The translations under genes and the position numbers were made by a program. This document shows, piece by piece, positions 1 to 14,395 of a DNA stretch of 64,000 nucleotides. The stretch spans positions 27,466,001 to 27,530,000 of the forward strand of contig OZ316892.1 of the NCBI GenBank assembly GCA_973895155.1. The letters are read 5' to 3'. Numbering within the stretch: the stretch's first letter is position 1; every line of letters begins with the position of its first letter. The notes under the pieces were generated by a model. It made no database searches and was not told where the DNA came from. It was given only the letters and a program-made list of their open reading frames with translations. The stretch is from Marsupella aquatica. Its lineage: Eukaryota > Marchantiophyta.

Positions 1-3000
1 GCTGGAACAGAGTATTTGTATTTTCCCGATGCTTGCATTCCGCTGGCCCCTCCTATTGTGTTTTCTTTCTTGGGTTCCCTTTATTACTCCTCGTTCATGC
101 GGATCATCATGTCTGCTCACGTAGTTACTGATGTCGACTGTCTCCACCGTGGACTAATAATGGGTAGCGAGCTTATTTCTCGCCAATGGTCAAATGACCT
201 CTGCCAATTCCTTGTAATAACTATTCGTGCTTTGCTTTAACTGTTCGTCTTTAGCCATGCATATTACTTTATAGGGTGGAGGTCGCCTGGTTGGATCTGG
301 TTGGTGCGTGGGCCCCTTTTGAACTCTCAGGAGCATAACTTTACACCGACGGAGCTGCTATCTTTCTACTTGAAGCTCCGACGACTCACAATCAAGGATG
401 ATGATGCAGGAAGGTCCTTTTTCGCTGCTCTAAGGGCCACACGTTGTGTAAAAGCGACAGCCATGGAGGAAAACCTGACCCCACTCTCTTGCTCTTATGG
501 TTTAGGTCCCTTTTACTATATGTTTGCTCTTTGGCTGGAGCGCTTCGACTACATAATCTACAGTAATGAATCACAACGGCTAACGGGGTGGGTTACACAG
601 TCATCTGCTCAATCTACTGTAATTGGAATCCAATTGAGGGCTCAACTCGTGAGGAGACTACGACCATAGATCGATACCCTCCGCAATAATTCTGACCTGC
701 AACTCGCCCACTCGTCTACCTACGAAAGGAGAAATTTGATTCTCCCGACCGAGGCAAGCTTCTTTCGTTCTTTCAGTGCATTCCTACTAGATAGCCACCG
801 TAACATATCCTATTCCTAGTCTCGTAGCCCCTCAACATCAGGTTTCCGGGCAAATTGGGTTGCGATGGATTTGATTGCAGCCATTCCGAGACAACTGCTG
901 GTGAACTGATGTTCTCCTCTTTTCCACTGTTCTGGACCGACATGGGCTGCTCTGGAGTTCTGGAGTAGTGGAATCAGGAATGATTTCCCTTCCCGACCCA
1001 GAAATTACTCGTCGACTGTGTAGTGTAGGTTGCTCGGGTGACAAACATGTCTAGGCTAGACCAGGCTGTAATGTAACAAGAGCTGAGACCAGAGCCCAGA
1101 TGAGACATGGCACGGGGATAGAATCGAGACTCGGCTGTGGCCGAGGGACACGATCATTCAGTTTGTCCTCCCACCCGCCCAGGACAACTGGACAAGTGCC
1201 AATTGGATGGACGATCGAGCGATTGTCCCATCCACCAACCGTCCCACCAAACCACTACCTCTCTACCTGTGGCGCTTTATCATCACCTTAGTGGGCAGGA
1301 GAAATCCTCGCTAGCCCAAAGAAGCGAAGAATGATGATCAATCAAATAAAAAAGTTGAAAGAAACGGAGAATGATGATGAATCAAATTTCAGCGGAGGAA
1401 GAGATCCGGGGACGAGAGTCCGGAAGCTAGTGGAGTGGGGTGAGAACTGGGTGACTGGGTGAGAGCTGGGTAGCTGCGTGCGTGGATGGCAGACACGAGG
1501 GATTCGCACGTTTGGGTTTCGTCGACGCGTCTCATGATGCTCATCATTAGGAGCTGAAGGACAGGCAGTTCGTGGAGTTTGCTGTCCGAGCGAGCTGAGC
1601 CCGCACTTCCAAGCTTTGAAGGAATGTGAAGATCCGATACTTTTCAATTGGGATTTGAAAGGGTTGGAGTTTGATGGCTTCTGCCTAATTGATTAACCTC
1701 AACGACAGCTTAAGTACATAATCGAAGAAATATCTCAAGTACTGTTTGTCTCGGGTTTTTCCTCTAAATTCATGTCATTGAACCAGAAATGCATGTTTTT
1801 ATAGCCCATCGTACTTATTCTTTGAACATGAGTAGGGACTAGAATAAAAATGTCACAACATATATTCATTATTCACATTATTTGAAGGTTAATTAAATGA
1901 TAAAAATTAATAATCATATATAACATACCATATTCTTTTTTATTCACATATGTTATAGTGGCTATAAAATGTATTTTTTAATGTGCAAAAAATATACATA
2001 CTTATCATTTGACATATATTATCATGAGTTTCATATTCACATGATGAACCATGGAATTGTTGTCTAGAGGTTTCATTCTAGAAGCCTAGACTTCAACTCT
2101 AGATTGTAGTTGGTGATTTATAAGTAAGATAGAAAGTTTGAGTATAATAAAATAATCTTGATCATTAAAGATTGTCCAATTTGTTTTATCTAAGCAAAAA
2201 GAAACAATCTCAATGCTCCAATTAGGATGCTCCAATAAGGGAAAATTGGATGGTTGAGAATTCATGCGATGATGTCAATTATTCACAAATTTTTCAGATT
2301 TACCAAGGTCACTAATTGGACCCTTAGATAATTGGATCTAAATTTGACTTGGGTTTATTGCTCATTAAAATAAATTTTGTCCATTTGTGATTTGAATTGT
2401 GGCTCAAATTCAATGTTTTAATGTTTAAAAATGAATAAATTATTCATTTGCAAAGATTCCTTTACAACAAAGGCAAAGTGCACCTTCCTTCCCTCACCTG
2501 CTCAGCCTCAATCACACAAAATATACTGAACCCCTTGTAATAAAAACTTATTTCTCACAATCTGGGTCTACAAGCTCTCTCATAGTCAAACAATACGTTG
2601 TCCATCATCCACTGCAGCTCCACTAGCCCCACAACTAGCAGTTGCTCATGCACAATTTCCACCCAACAATTACATCACTACATCAATCACTCCAATTGCT
2701 TGCTCCACCTAACATATATTGTTGCCTGCGCATAACTAATTCTCCACAAGACAAACAATCTGTTACATATCTCCAATTGGTTCACCCAGCGATTCCATCA
2801 TGCCCACACACAAGTGATTCTCTAAACTAGTGGTAAATCAATCCCATCCGCAAACTCCAATCTAGAAAAACTTACACACAGTCAAACTTACTTCACCTCT
2901 AACATAGAGGAGTATGGAGCATAAGAGCATGCACACAATAATTGAAGCCCGATAAGGCTCAGCTTTAGAAAATGAACCCACCAAGCCAAGTCTCCCAAGC

Positions 3001-5798
3001 TATAGTTGCCCTACTGTGCTAAAGGGAGACAAGCTAACACAACCCAATGGGAGCATGGATCAACTCATCCATGTGAACACTCAAGTCACCCTAGTATGAT
3101 GACTTGCTTGAATAGGTCAACAACTCAAAGAGCCCAAGTACTGTAAGAAGACTACACTAGCCCAAAGTCTATAACTTAAGACACTTCTCTCTAGTGTTAT
3201 AATCTGACATTATTTTTAGTTAATTGTTAAACTCTAACACTTTTGTAATATCCCAGTAGATTGAGTCAAAGGCAACTTAGCAACTTATTGTCTTGGTGGG
3301 CCCCAATGGCAAAATCACTGACCTGCAAACAAAGAAACCAATTTGCACTCAAGGTCCAGAAATGTCTCTGATGATTCTTCTCGTGATTCTTAGGATGGAT
3401 GAGGTTGCCCAGCTGTATTAGCTGTTCCATGTCAAGACAGTAGACATGTCAACCATCATCCAAATTAAACAATCAACAAAGCTCAAAGATGGAAATGACC
3501 AGGGGGGAACACTCCATGGCTTCACCTTACAATTAAGTTTACATATAATTTAGGTGTTTCTCTCTTGTGTTGTGAGTCCTGATGAATAGTCCTTAGATAT
3601 GTTAGAAGGAAAAAGGATACAAAGACTAAAATTAGCATGTACCACAATAGACCGGTGCCTTGAATCAACTTCTTTTGAGTTGGATTTCTCTGCAAATGCT
3701 CAATATTTCAAGATTCACTTTAGCTCATTAGTAAGGAGTTGAATGAACTTTCCAGCAAACCCAATTTTGCTCAATTCCCGTCACATTTGTAAACATTACA
3801 AGTGGGGTTACAAGCACCAAAAGCAAGATAGATTTCAATACCTTCTCATCTCAGTTAGACAACCTTGTCTGTTAGGCATTTACTCTTAGGTCTAGAGTTA
3901 CGATTGTAACCGTAATTAGATTGACCGTAGTCTTGGACTTGGTTGGGTTAACTACGCTGCATTCTATATACAGAAGCAAGTGTTTGCTTGTGAGAAGTAA
4001 CTCAAGCTCATTGTTACAGAGCCACTTGAGAGATAGGGAGAACTTATGACGCAGAGATTTGGTATGGCTGATAGACCTAGAGTGGAGTAAAACTTTTGTG
4101 GGGTCCCGTGGACCTAGCCTCATTAGAGATGGGTCGTATACCTCTTTGTCTTGATTACTTGTTTGTTGGATAATCATGTGCATGTCGTTGCAAGTTACGT
4201 CTTTGCTCAACACTGTCCTTGTTACTGTCTATATGTAGGAACCAGTGTAGATGTGGGCCAGTCAGAAGAAGTCACTAATGTGTTTCAGGATCCGTCCATC
4301 AAAGCCAAGAGGGCCCCTAGTTTCAACTTAACATTCCTGTCTTTTGTCTTTTATAGTGTTCTTTGTGACATATTAGACACGGCTAAGATTGAAGAAAGGG
4401 ACAAGATGTCCTAGTGGTGAATTTGTAAACATAACATGGCCCCTTTCCCTTCACATATCTCCAACAAGAAAGTAAGTCCAAAAGAAAGAAACAAAAAGCA
4501 ATTCTACTCACATGGCTGTCAATCAACATGACATGTGAGGGGCCACAGATTTCAAGCATTATGCTCTAGGAGTTGGCTAAGGATTGCAATGTGGACCGTC
4601 TTTGATCTGTAATTTCTAGATGATGAACTTGTAATATGTAATCATTTCTTAGAAAGGACAGGGCCCGTCAATACCATGCAAGGGGACAAAAGTCACCCAA
4701 GAAAGCGAACAAAAGCTGCACGCACCAAGAGAGCCAATGCTCTGGTTTACTATGTAGCATCCTAATCGGTTCTCCCTAAAACTGTAAGAAATAGAATTCT
4801 CCTCGGCTCTCAGGGTACAATTCTTTCAGTAAACATTTGTGGAAAGTGAAAGGCTAGCAAAAACCCAGGCTTGTACTGTTCCACAAGTCTCTAAGAAGAT
4901 AGAATTGTCTCAATTGAGGAAAACTAAATCTACTTCCTTCCATAAGATCGGTTCCACATGTTCCTCTCATCCCTTCAAGATGAATCTTGGTTGCTCAAAG
5001 TGCTTCTCAAACTTGGCAGTTGGATGCTTCAAACTTCTCAATGACTGAAACATGTAACTCGTCATACTTTTCGTTACGATTATTCTAAGAGAGGTACAAT
5101 TCAGATGAGAGGGTAACGGCCGGAAGGCTGAACATGGCAGCATCATAATGAGCACATGGGGTTGACATGTCATGTGTGAAATGATCCGAGTTAACAGAGC
5201 AAATGATGGGACAACTAAAATCAAACATCACGAACAAGAAATTATAGCTTCGACCATCACTGGCAAGGAAGTCATCATAGTTAAGTACACAGATTTATCA
5301 CACAACAATAAACGTTCTGTAACACCTCAGGTATCTAAATCAATCCCCCTCTCTGGTGTAGGAAGGGGGTGTGAGTGCTTGTTGGTGGTTCTGGCCTTTT
5401 GCCGCGCAGATGACATAATTGCTGATGAAGTCATCCCGGGCCAAAAAAGAAATTTGAATCTGCACGCCTGGACACTTCTACATGTGATAAGCAATCACAT
5501 GAGCGTCAAACTAGGCTTCAAACTATAATTAAAAACTTGTGCTGAAGGCATCTTTGATGTGAAGGTCTAACCAGTATGGCGTGGAAAGACATTCATGTGG
5601 CATGAAAGGTAAACGAACATTTACCAGGACCTGCCAATTCTTATTCTGTACAGCTGTATCGAGTAGACAAGGTCACAAGGAACTGAACCAACATACTAGG
5701 TCCATTGGAACTAATTTAAGATACCCAAGATCTCAGAGATTCTTTGTTCTGTGAAACAAATGAGAGTCACAGGATATTAGACATGTAACAGTTGCCTG
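1..5798. other. Intergenic region with no supported gene
   Basis: I see no gene here. The first 1.7 kb is moderately GC-rich and holds short open frames on both strands, but none resembles a known family, has convincing splice partners, or shows a plant-like signal. From about 1.7 to 2.5 kb the DNA is strongly AT-rich. From 2.5 to 5.8 kb it is ordinary intergenic sequence. The last few hundred bases before 5799 probably include the 3' untranslated region of the minus-strand fusion gene. Confidence 0.6.
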
Positions 5799-8700
5799 CT
5801 AAAGCCCTCCATCTTGGAAATGTGGAATTCTCTCTCCTTCTGAAGCAGCCGCAGAAGCATAAATTTGCTGCAGTTGCCGAGTAATGGGCCCCACCTTGCC
5901 ATCACCAATCGTTCGACCATCAATCTCCACCACCTGCAAAGTTACAGTAGTCAACTGGAGAACAGTCGCTTGCTATGACCAATTAAAGAAATAAAAGTAT
6001 CAAACTCAATCTGTAGCAGCAATGCCATAAACTTCAATTAAACTTACAGGACTTAGTTCACCCATGGTTCCTGTTGTCCACACCTGTATGACATTTGAGA
6101 GCGTGTGAGTCAGCATCGAGGGAACCAGTTTCAAAGCGAATTCCAGAATGGCGTGGAAACTTCCTGTCGGTAATTTCTCTGCCACCTGACAACCTTCTAG
6201 ACGTCAAAGGAAGATTGTAACTTGTATCACAGCCTTCAGATTTATTATTGCAGTGTTTCATGAAAGTCTGGCTGATGTGCGTGAGAAATGTTTAGTGAGG
6301 AGAGTGAGAGTGGTGCAGCTACAAGGGGCCTGTGTGTTCTGGTTGTTTCCCTTGAGACCTCGTCAGGGCATGCGGCTTGAACCGAGGGTTTTGTTGACTC
6401 TCAAAGTTTCAGGTACCGGGCAAGTGCGGAGGACACGAGGCTTTGCGGGTGCTGTGAAAATGGGCACTGAGGAACTGGAGAGTTATGACCAGAATTTGAG
6501 GAGCACTTGCAAGGGGAGTGATTAGGTGCGTCTCTTTTCTGAGTGCTAAGACGTGAGTTACAGGAGACGTTTCCATTTGATTGCTCGGATGATTGTAGCA
6601 AAACTGAAACAAAACACGAGAGAAGAGAGATGTCATTGTTGGTTCCCTAGCGAAGAGTCATGTAGGGGTTGAAGCTGCTTCTGCGCAAAGGTCAGCATCC
6701 AAATATCCATGTCATGGGAAACCTTGAAAGGTGCTGCAGAAGCAGACCCCGACCATCGTTTCGATCAAAGAATGACATTTACCTCATCTGCAACATGGAA
6801 TTCTGTCAGGCTAATTCGACGTTCCTCGAATGGAATAGCAGCCTTGGTTACCAATCCAATGACCTGTAAGATAACAAGAGTACCGTAAGTATAACAACTA
6901 GATATTCCACACATGGTGGAGTTGTCTTGGCCGCATTTTGCTAACTATAATCAATGTTCAAGATACAATTCATTCGATATGCACACCACTAGATGAAGAT
7001 TTTCAGCAGTCAACAACAGGCCAATCGCACTAAGAAGGGCCACTATTGCCTAAACTGGAATCGTAAGATATGGAAAAGTGTGGAACGCTTACAGTGGCTC
7101 GAGTAATTCCAGGAAGGCAGTGATCTGCGTGGGGTGTCAAAACACGTCCTTTCTTGACCATGAACTGTCAGGAAGCGAACACAGCTTACCAACTAAACAT
7201 AGTTTCATGACAAGGGATAGGAAAGCAGGAAGGAGGAGGTCTTTGCATGAATAATTATAGACCTGAACAAAGGACATTCCATAACACGCTCATTTACTCA
7301 CAAGATTCGTAGCATTTGTCTCAGAAACAAAACCGTCACAATCAAGCATTATTGCATCATCCACCCCAGCCAAGTTTCCCTCCACCTGCATCAGATTAAG
7401 TTTAGAAATCACTACACAATTGTATACGATTTACAGACTAATTATCGTCAGTCGAAGTCTGCCAACAGAAAATCAGCAAGAAAATGTCAGGTTACATCCC
7501 ATACGGCGAAATGTTTTTGTTTAGATCCTGTTGCCATCGAATGGGCAGCTCTGATTAGCGGGAAGACGATGATCAACCATTACTCTAAGAACGTGGCATC
7601 TCCATGGGGCGCTATTCTGTACTCGCTCATTACCACATCCGCCAGGAACATGATATAAAAGGAGGAGAGCTACCTTCCAAAGAAAAAAAAAAAAAAAAAT
7701 CCAAGGAAAAGGAGGAGAGCTACCTTGGCAAGAATGTTGTTGATCAGATTATTGTGATGTATCTTGGAGTCCAGGCACTGTCATCGACCAAACTTTTGAT
7801 CAATAAGAGCATTTGGTCAGGTGATGGGATTGAAGGACTGCTTCTACTCCTATGAATAATTAAAGGTAGCCAATTTACAAGACACTTGTTAAATACATAG
7901 AAAGACAGATGGTGTAGAGCAAAGTTACATTCGGTGAATTGCGCCGTGTAGAGGCGGTGATAAGTCTGATACCAGATGTATTGTCATAAACAGGAGGTTT
8001 CCACTCAGCAACAACTGCATGTAAGAACAGAAGTTAATACTTGCACTTCGTGAGGACTGACATTTTAGGAGACAATATTAAGAGTAGCATTCGTTTTTCT
8101 GAAAGCACTGTAGAAGTGCTATCAATGAACATCGACTTACAATGTGCATTTCGGCACAAGCTACATCAAGCCGAGCTCTGAAGATTTCTTACCCAGGAGA
8201 TTGGAACCATACAGATTGAAACCAGGACTCATTCCAGACGTGACCTGCAATCCAGACAAATTAAAGCTGATTATCATGTAGAAGTAGCCACATACTTTCG
8301 AAAGAGCTATGACTAGGAACTCTTCATTCAACTGTTAGTTTTGGTAACAGGGCTCATTGGTGATTTCACATCACATTAAAAAACTCACTTCTCGAAACAG
8401 TTCAGGAATACATATATAATAGGTGTCACATAAACAGAGTGTGGCGGTTTTGACTTAATAGAACTGGTGATGTACTCTCCATTTCTAAACATGCAAAATT
8501 GAAAGAAACTACTCTTAGTCATTCTTTTTTATTCTCTCTCTTAGTCATTGGCTTAAGAGATAGTTTGTGGAAAGTCGTCCGGGGCATGTGTGGGGCCCTT
8601 ACTATACGACTTCCCATCCCTAGTCGGGCAAAACTCCGAACATACTCTACACTAGTTGACAATTATTTGGTCTGTAACACTAACTGCAATCACGAATACT

Positions 8701-11700
8701 TCCTAACGATGAACCTGGATGTTGACATGCTCTTTATTTCCAGAAAGCTCTTAGTCAGATGACATACCTTCTTTCCTCGAGTAAGTGTGAGTCGGATATG
8801 AGCAGAGTCTCTCATGCCATTCACAATCAAGGTGGAGAATATTGCATTCTTGACCTGACAATTATAATAGCCAGACACACGCAACTTTTGTCATCATACT
8901 TGCGAAAGATACTCATTTCAAGTATCAAAGTGATAACATTAACTTGTTTGCAAGCATATAGCATCAACATAGAGTATTCATGGCCCCCTCTAGCAAAGAG
9001 CTTGATTCTTGCATCTATTGTGCTGAAGAAGCCATTTGAGGCTTGTCAGGACAAAGGATTCATTTCTCAGCTTAGGATGTAGATAGAAATCTGCTCTGGT
9101 CGAGTTATCTAAGCTATTTATTCAACAATTGGAGCTATGTCACTATTAGCTTAAAATTCAATAGCTACAGCCCATGCCAAGGGAATACTCCAAGTATCCT
9201 CCCTACATAATTTGAACGTTCCTGTATATAGAACTTGGAAGTACTTAGAATAGCAGGCTGGGAGTATAAGGCCGGGAAAAAACAAGATGTATATACCTCA
9301 GTGTGGCTTGGAACACTAGTGAAAGCCATTGCTTTCGCAGAGTCAAATAATCTGCAAGACCGAAGAAACAGAAGATTTGTCTCTGACCCATTGACTTCAA
9401 ACTAGCCAGTGTTCAACCTCTTCTACCTCAAACGAAAAAATCTTGTAAAGGTTTCAAGCTTTCTGGACAAGGTAACCATGGAAAATGAAGCATGAACATA
9501 GTAAGTCTGCAAAAAGCGAGACTCAAGTCTTACATTGTAGGCGATAGCTCATGCAAAGAATTTCGATCATAAGGGTTGGTACCTGTCTAGATGCTCGTCA
9601 AGTTTGAAGATTTTTCCTTTATAGATCCGAAGTCCCTCCCAGACACCATCCCCTCCTTGTACTATCGAGTCAAATACAGACACCTGCAATGTACCAAAAT
9701 GATCAGGGCTAACTGGTGTGAATATCTCGTAGTGTTTAAAATATCAAGTTTACCCACGAGACACAAAAAGTGCATACGACAGGCCCAAAATATTCACAAG
9801 TACAGGGTATCTTCATTCCCAGCTATTACAAATCTCATTGGATTTTAGCAGACATTGATTCTTTGGTAAGTACCTTGGCATTGTCACGAGGAACTAGCTG
9901 ATCATCGACCCAGATAAGCAACTTCTTGTTAGCTGCAACTGGCAAAGGAGGAGGAACCGATTCAGACGAAGTAGGTCGCAGGGCATGACGTTTGAGAAGG
10001 TTGAAAAAGGGCTGACAACATTCCAGTAAGCTGTACAGTTTCATTGGAAACGGCTGCTCATCCAACGACTCCAAAGCATTAAAATTAGTTTCAATAGCAC
10101 TAAAGTACAAGTCACAGGACCAGGAACCACATGCACTGCATGCATGGCCACTTCAAATCAAAGATGGGCGCCATGTTGAAGACTTAATAGGGAATGAATC
10201 AAATATGAAGCAATTGTATTTGGCACTCGGATGGGAAAATAACATACTTTGCCCAGGCGGAGGGGAATGCTAACTATAAATGTTCATTAGGTTCTCCACC
10301 CTGAAGTAAATGTGAAGTAGACTGAAATATGGACCTCTTATTTGATTGAGCAGAGTGGAGGGCAATAAGGAGAGCGAAACAATAATACTAACCTTCTTTG
10401 TGAAAGGTGATGGGGCTACAAATTTTGTGGTCTTGTGCACACTGGTATACCACCATGGGGCCCACATTCCATCCTCCGGTTTTGGCCCAGCTTTCCACCT
10501 GTCGATTGTTCGATTAGATAATCACGATAACAAAGATGGCATATTACGAGCAGGTACAGTAGATAGTATCAAAACATTACAAAATACATCCTGTTTACAA
10601 GATCGTGACGATCGTGACTCCTTTATGTGGACAACGATTGCAAGAATATGCCGCTTAGAAACCACCCATTGCAATGATGTTGACGGTAGTAATGCATACT
10701 CCAGCATTGATGCCTGAAATGGGATGGATAGAGCTGCACAGAGAGACCTCAGGGTACCCTGCAAGAAGACAGTATGGGTGAGAGCAGTTATTTTGTCTCC
10801 CATCATGAAATACGACAAAAGGGTTTAGGGGGTAAGCATACCTCTGGATGTCGCTGTAAATCCTTTGCATCTACGACCGGTGGCGGATGGCCCAATGCTA
10901 AGAGTTCCATATAGATGTTCAAAAGAGGTGATACTTCCATCTCTTGCAGAGAAGCAGGTATAACATTTTCGAATGAAGCCTGGTTTAAAACGAGCAAAAT
11001 CAAACAGTAAGTTACAATTTGAAACAAATTTTGACGTGGCCCCAATTCAATGTGCTTCACGAAAAAGAAATTCCCAGTTTGATCTCTAGAATGTAAAGCT
11101 TCCACGCAATGTTCTCTATTTTCAAGAGTCCTCGTACTGAAATTTATTAAAAGGGAAAACTCCAGAACGGTGGGAATACAGAAAAAAGATACACAGCTGA
11201 CGTTCGATAATATTACTAGAACAATACTGATTTGTTGATTAAGGATTCGGTGACTGTGATAGTCAGTGAGCTATCCAAAGAAAGCAGCAAGAAATCAAAG
11301 ATACAACTTGGACAGTAACTCTCGTTTGGACCACATACTACAAATAGATGCAGGTCAATCAAATATAGATGGATAAAATGAAATAATAGGATGGAACATG
11401 AGTCCATACAAGAGACTCCAGGGGGTCCCTGATGAGAATGACATTCTTGCTAAAGGAGAGATCTGAAGTCATGTAAGACGTGCGATGCTTGGCCATATGC
11501 TGCACACAACTCCATCAAATTAGTTGCCGCAACCATGAAGATGGAATCAGATATCTACACAATTGCTCTTTAAAAACAATATGAAGTGGAGGTTTCATAG
11601 ACCATTCAGCTTGAGGCAAGTAGTCAATGATTATCTTCAAGAGTGACGTAGGCATCAGACAGACTATGGGTTCGTCACACTGAAAGGTTGGGAACGAACG

Positions 11701-13396
11701 AGGCCCCAACATAAGCTACAGCATTTTGAACGCTCATGGCGAGCAGTACACCTTGCAAAAACGATATCTTGATGAAGAAGGCCGATTGATGATGTTGTCA
11801 ATAACTTGGTTGCCATCTTTTTCCTGCGCAAGTGGGTCAATCAAAATTGAGAGAGACGGACGCCAACGAGTGAGAGGATAATGGGGAATTTTATTTTCTT
11901 TGTCTCTATTTGTTAAGAAACACTTCTGCAAGTTACATTAAGGATTCCTGTGAAGCGCAATCAGACTATGGCTATGGTTCGAAAATCATTAAAAAAGACT
12001 AGAATCAACTCGTTATAAAGACAGGGAAACATTTCTGGATCACATTCAGGGGAATCTGGAATTCAATCATCCAGCCCACTGTAATACTTGTTTAGGAAGC
12101 CAACTTACGTACAGGTCATCTAACACTTGTTCTCTCTGTCCTTCCTTTTGCCCACAGGCAGACATGTAACACATGCCGAACGAAAACAAGCAGTGAAATG
12201 AACTGAATCGATTCCAAAATAATGCCTTGTAAATTACTCTCCCGTGCAGTTGCCTAGTACGAGTGTAATGGACAGGCTTTTATCAGCTGGTCGGACAGCA
12301 CTGGCGCCATGGAAATATCCCCAATTACCTAGTCACCACACTGCGAGGGTCAAGGGAGGGAGGACATACGCCAGTTGCTAGGAGTTCGTCACGATAAGGC
12401 CGCTCTGCTCCTGTGACGTGCAAATAATGTGGATAAAGAGGTTCATCAAGTACCTCTGTATCATCCCTCTGCAAAAGAGTCAGCGAATGAATGAATTTAG
12501 GAGACAATCCACATTCGAGGATAATCCTAGACACGTACTTGTAGTGCTCTCAACATAATGTTTAGATGAAAACAAGACCTCGGTGAAGGCATGGAAAAAT
12601 TTCTGTACCCGCAACAGTGATTGGAGAACATAAGAACTAGGCGTAGATATGGCAGGCTTTTAATGAGGACACTCACGAAGTACCGTAACAGAATAGCGAG
12701 CGTTCGTCTTTGGAGAGGATCTTGCAAATTGTGGCACAAAACAATATACTTCCATCTTTATGTGATATTTAGAAAATAATCTGTCTGTCATAACATTGTC
12801 GGATGTGCATCATGTCTTCGTTGATTCAAATCCTTCATTCATCATCATTCACATCTTCGAAAAAGATCTTACGTTTAAGCTGTTTTCTCAAATTGACATA
12901 GCACAACGCAGAGCCTGTCCATAAATCACTTCCAGTACTCGGCTTACCGCGGCGACGACAAGATAGTTTCAGCTCAATAACATTCCAGGCATTAAGTGAG
13001 GTTATGTGCAATGAGTCGATGTGTGAAGAGGCAGTAGCCTACACAATCCGAATTGAACTATTTTACTTATAGCCTTGCTATCGGGATTTTCCGAGACGAG
13101 CAATGACAGTAAAGAGGAAATGAATCCGCTACCATATTATTCCAGGCTCTCGCTAAAAAGTGACGCATCACCGCCCTGTTTACATCGAAACATCGATGGT
13201 GGACAAGCAAGAGAGCAGGAGAATTGTCCGTATTCATAGAGAGCAGGGGAGCAAGGACCTGCGCAAAGGAGTACATGAGGCTGGTACTCAGTGATCGAGG
13301 TCCGGACCACAGGTTGATAACCTCCACCCGTCCTTCCTCCTGTTTTGACAATTTGGAAGTGTCATCTTTCGACGGCTGCTCCGAGCCCAGAGTCAT
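5799..13396 (-). CDS. Sulfotransferase-like domain fused to class IV PLP aminotransferase (BCAT-like protein), 19 exons, 574 aa
   Basis: Orthologous in layout to Arabidopsis At3g05190/At5g27410, named branched-chain-amino-acid aminotransferase-like; the substrate is not known to me. Exons in transcript order: 13259-13396, 12370-12468, 11752-11823, 11410-11499, 10842-10979, 10700-10758, 10393-10498, 9874-10053, 9583-9683, 9297-9351, 8768-8854, 8193-8244, 7929-8014, 7724-7777, 7302-7385, 7093-7164, 6783-6863, 6048-6083, 5799-5933 (1725 nt with TAG). Residues 27-230 form a P-loop sulfotransferase-like domain: SGPRSLSTSL at 31-40 resembles the 5'-phosphosulfate loop, and RDPLESLAS at 127-135 keeps the Arg and Ser eight apart typical of the 3'-phosphate site. 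Residues 285-574 form the aminotransferase. CLDSKIHHNN places the expected Schiff-base lysine at K426, followed by VSETNATNL and TTGTMGE. The start is the first ATG after an in-frame stop at 13478. The exon-8 acceptor could shift by 3 nt. Confidence 0.92.
7661..7723 (-). promoter_or_regulatory. Duplicated 5' splice site downstream of the PLP-lysine exon
   Basis: The sequence ggaggagagctac occurs at 7661-7673 and again at 7711-7723, 50 bp apart and separated by a run of about 18 A. Read on the minus strand, each copy is gtagctctcctcc preceded by AAG. The gene model uses the donor at 7723/7724; the other copy is a second possible donor inside the intron. Use of the distal copy would add 50 nt and shift the frame. 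Confidence 0.5.
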
Positions 13397-14375
13397 CCTT
13401 GCTTCTTTTCCTTTTCTTCTTCCGCCCGGTCTCGAAGTTCTCGTCAGCAAACGCGAAGAGGGAAATTCCTCTACTTCTCAATGCGGTTCCCAAGTCCTCT
13501 GTCTAATAAGAAGGTGAATGACTTTGGACCAGAGCGCCTTCTCCTTCTTTCTCTTGTGTTCTGCATACCAAGCCAATCCTTTGCATTCTTCAACTCATCA
13601 GTAGATGATTTCCCTCACACCTTTCTTCGCATGAGCTTTCGCCTTGTGTGTAACATTCAACGACGCACGAGCTCTTTTCTCCATCTTGTTAGAAACAGAG
13701 GACCACAGAATGGCGCTGGCTGAACCTTTCTTGACATCAATTCAATCCCAAACTGCTGAACAACTTTCCTTTTCTTTAAAATCAACAGGTACAACATTCG
13801 TCGATCTTAAACACAGATCAGGAAGGCAACCAATTGGCGCGATCATCCTGTAGTTGCGCCGAAATAGGCTTTTCATTTCCAATGCGGATAAATTCTGCAG
13901 AAAGGCCAACCAGCAAAGACGGGCAAGGTTTTCTCCATCTTTATATTAAACATGGAGGACGGATGGATAGCGTGGGCCGGACCTTTGGTGACATCAATTG
14001 ATTCTCGAACAGCGGTAAAGCGAAGCTTACATTTGCTTCGATGGATCATTCTCTCTGATCTGGACTCCACATTTTTCTTGGTACTGTGCTGTCCATCACT
14101 GCAGAGCACTACAGTGGCGCAGCTGCAGTGGTTCGAGCTTCTGGAGCGTGGAATGAAGCTTTTTTCCTGGCAGAGAATGGAAACAAACTCTGCTACAGAA
14201 AGGCCGACCACCAGCATGGACTCGAGCTGCACGCAAAGTAACGCAATGTACAAATTATAAATCAAATCCGTGAGGTCAACAGAGAATCCAGGCATGTTGA
14301 TTACGTTCAATCCTTGTACTGTAGGGTCATTTTCGATGTACCAAATTTTCGATGTACCAAATTTCTCGTGCTGTG
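13397..14375. other. 5' flank of the fusion gene, no further gene supported
   Basis: This stretch should hold the promoter and 5' leader of the minus-strand fusion gene. A long open frame on the minus strand at 13873-14391 and others on the plus strand do not resemble any family I recognise and lack conserved motifs. I treat them as chance frames. No clear TATA box could be chosen. Confidence 0.5.
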
Positions 14376-14395
14376 GACGATTCTTCTTCATTTTT

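Noticed and set aside
301-669. 122-codon open frame near the left edge
   Set aside because: Begins at a non-ATG codon, matches no family I know, and has no flanking exons.
13873-14391. 172-codon open frame on the minus strand upstream of the fusion gene
   Set aside because: No recognisable motif or family, and its start overlaps the target-site duplication and edge of the LINE insertion. Probably a chance frame.
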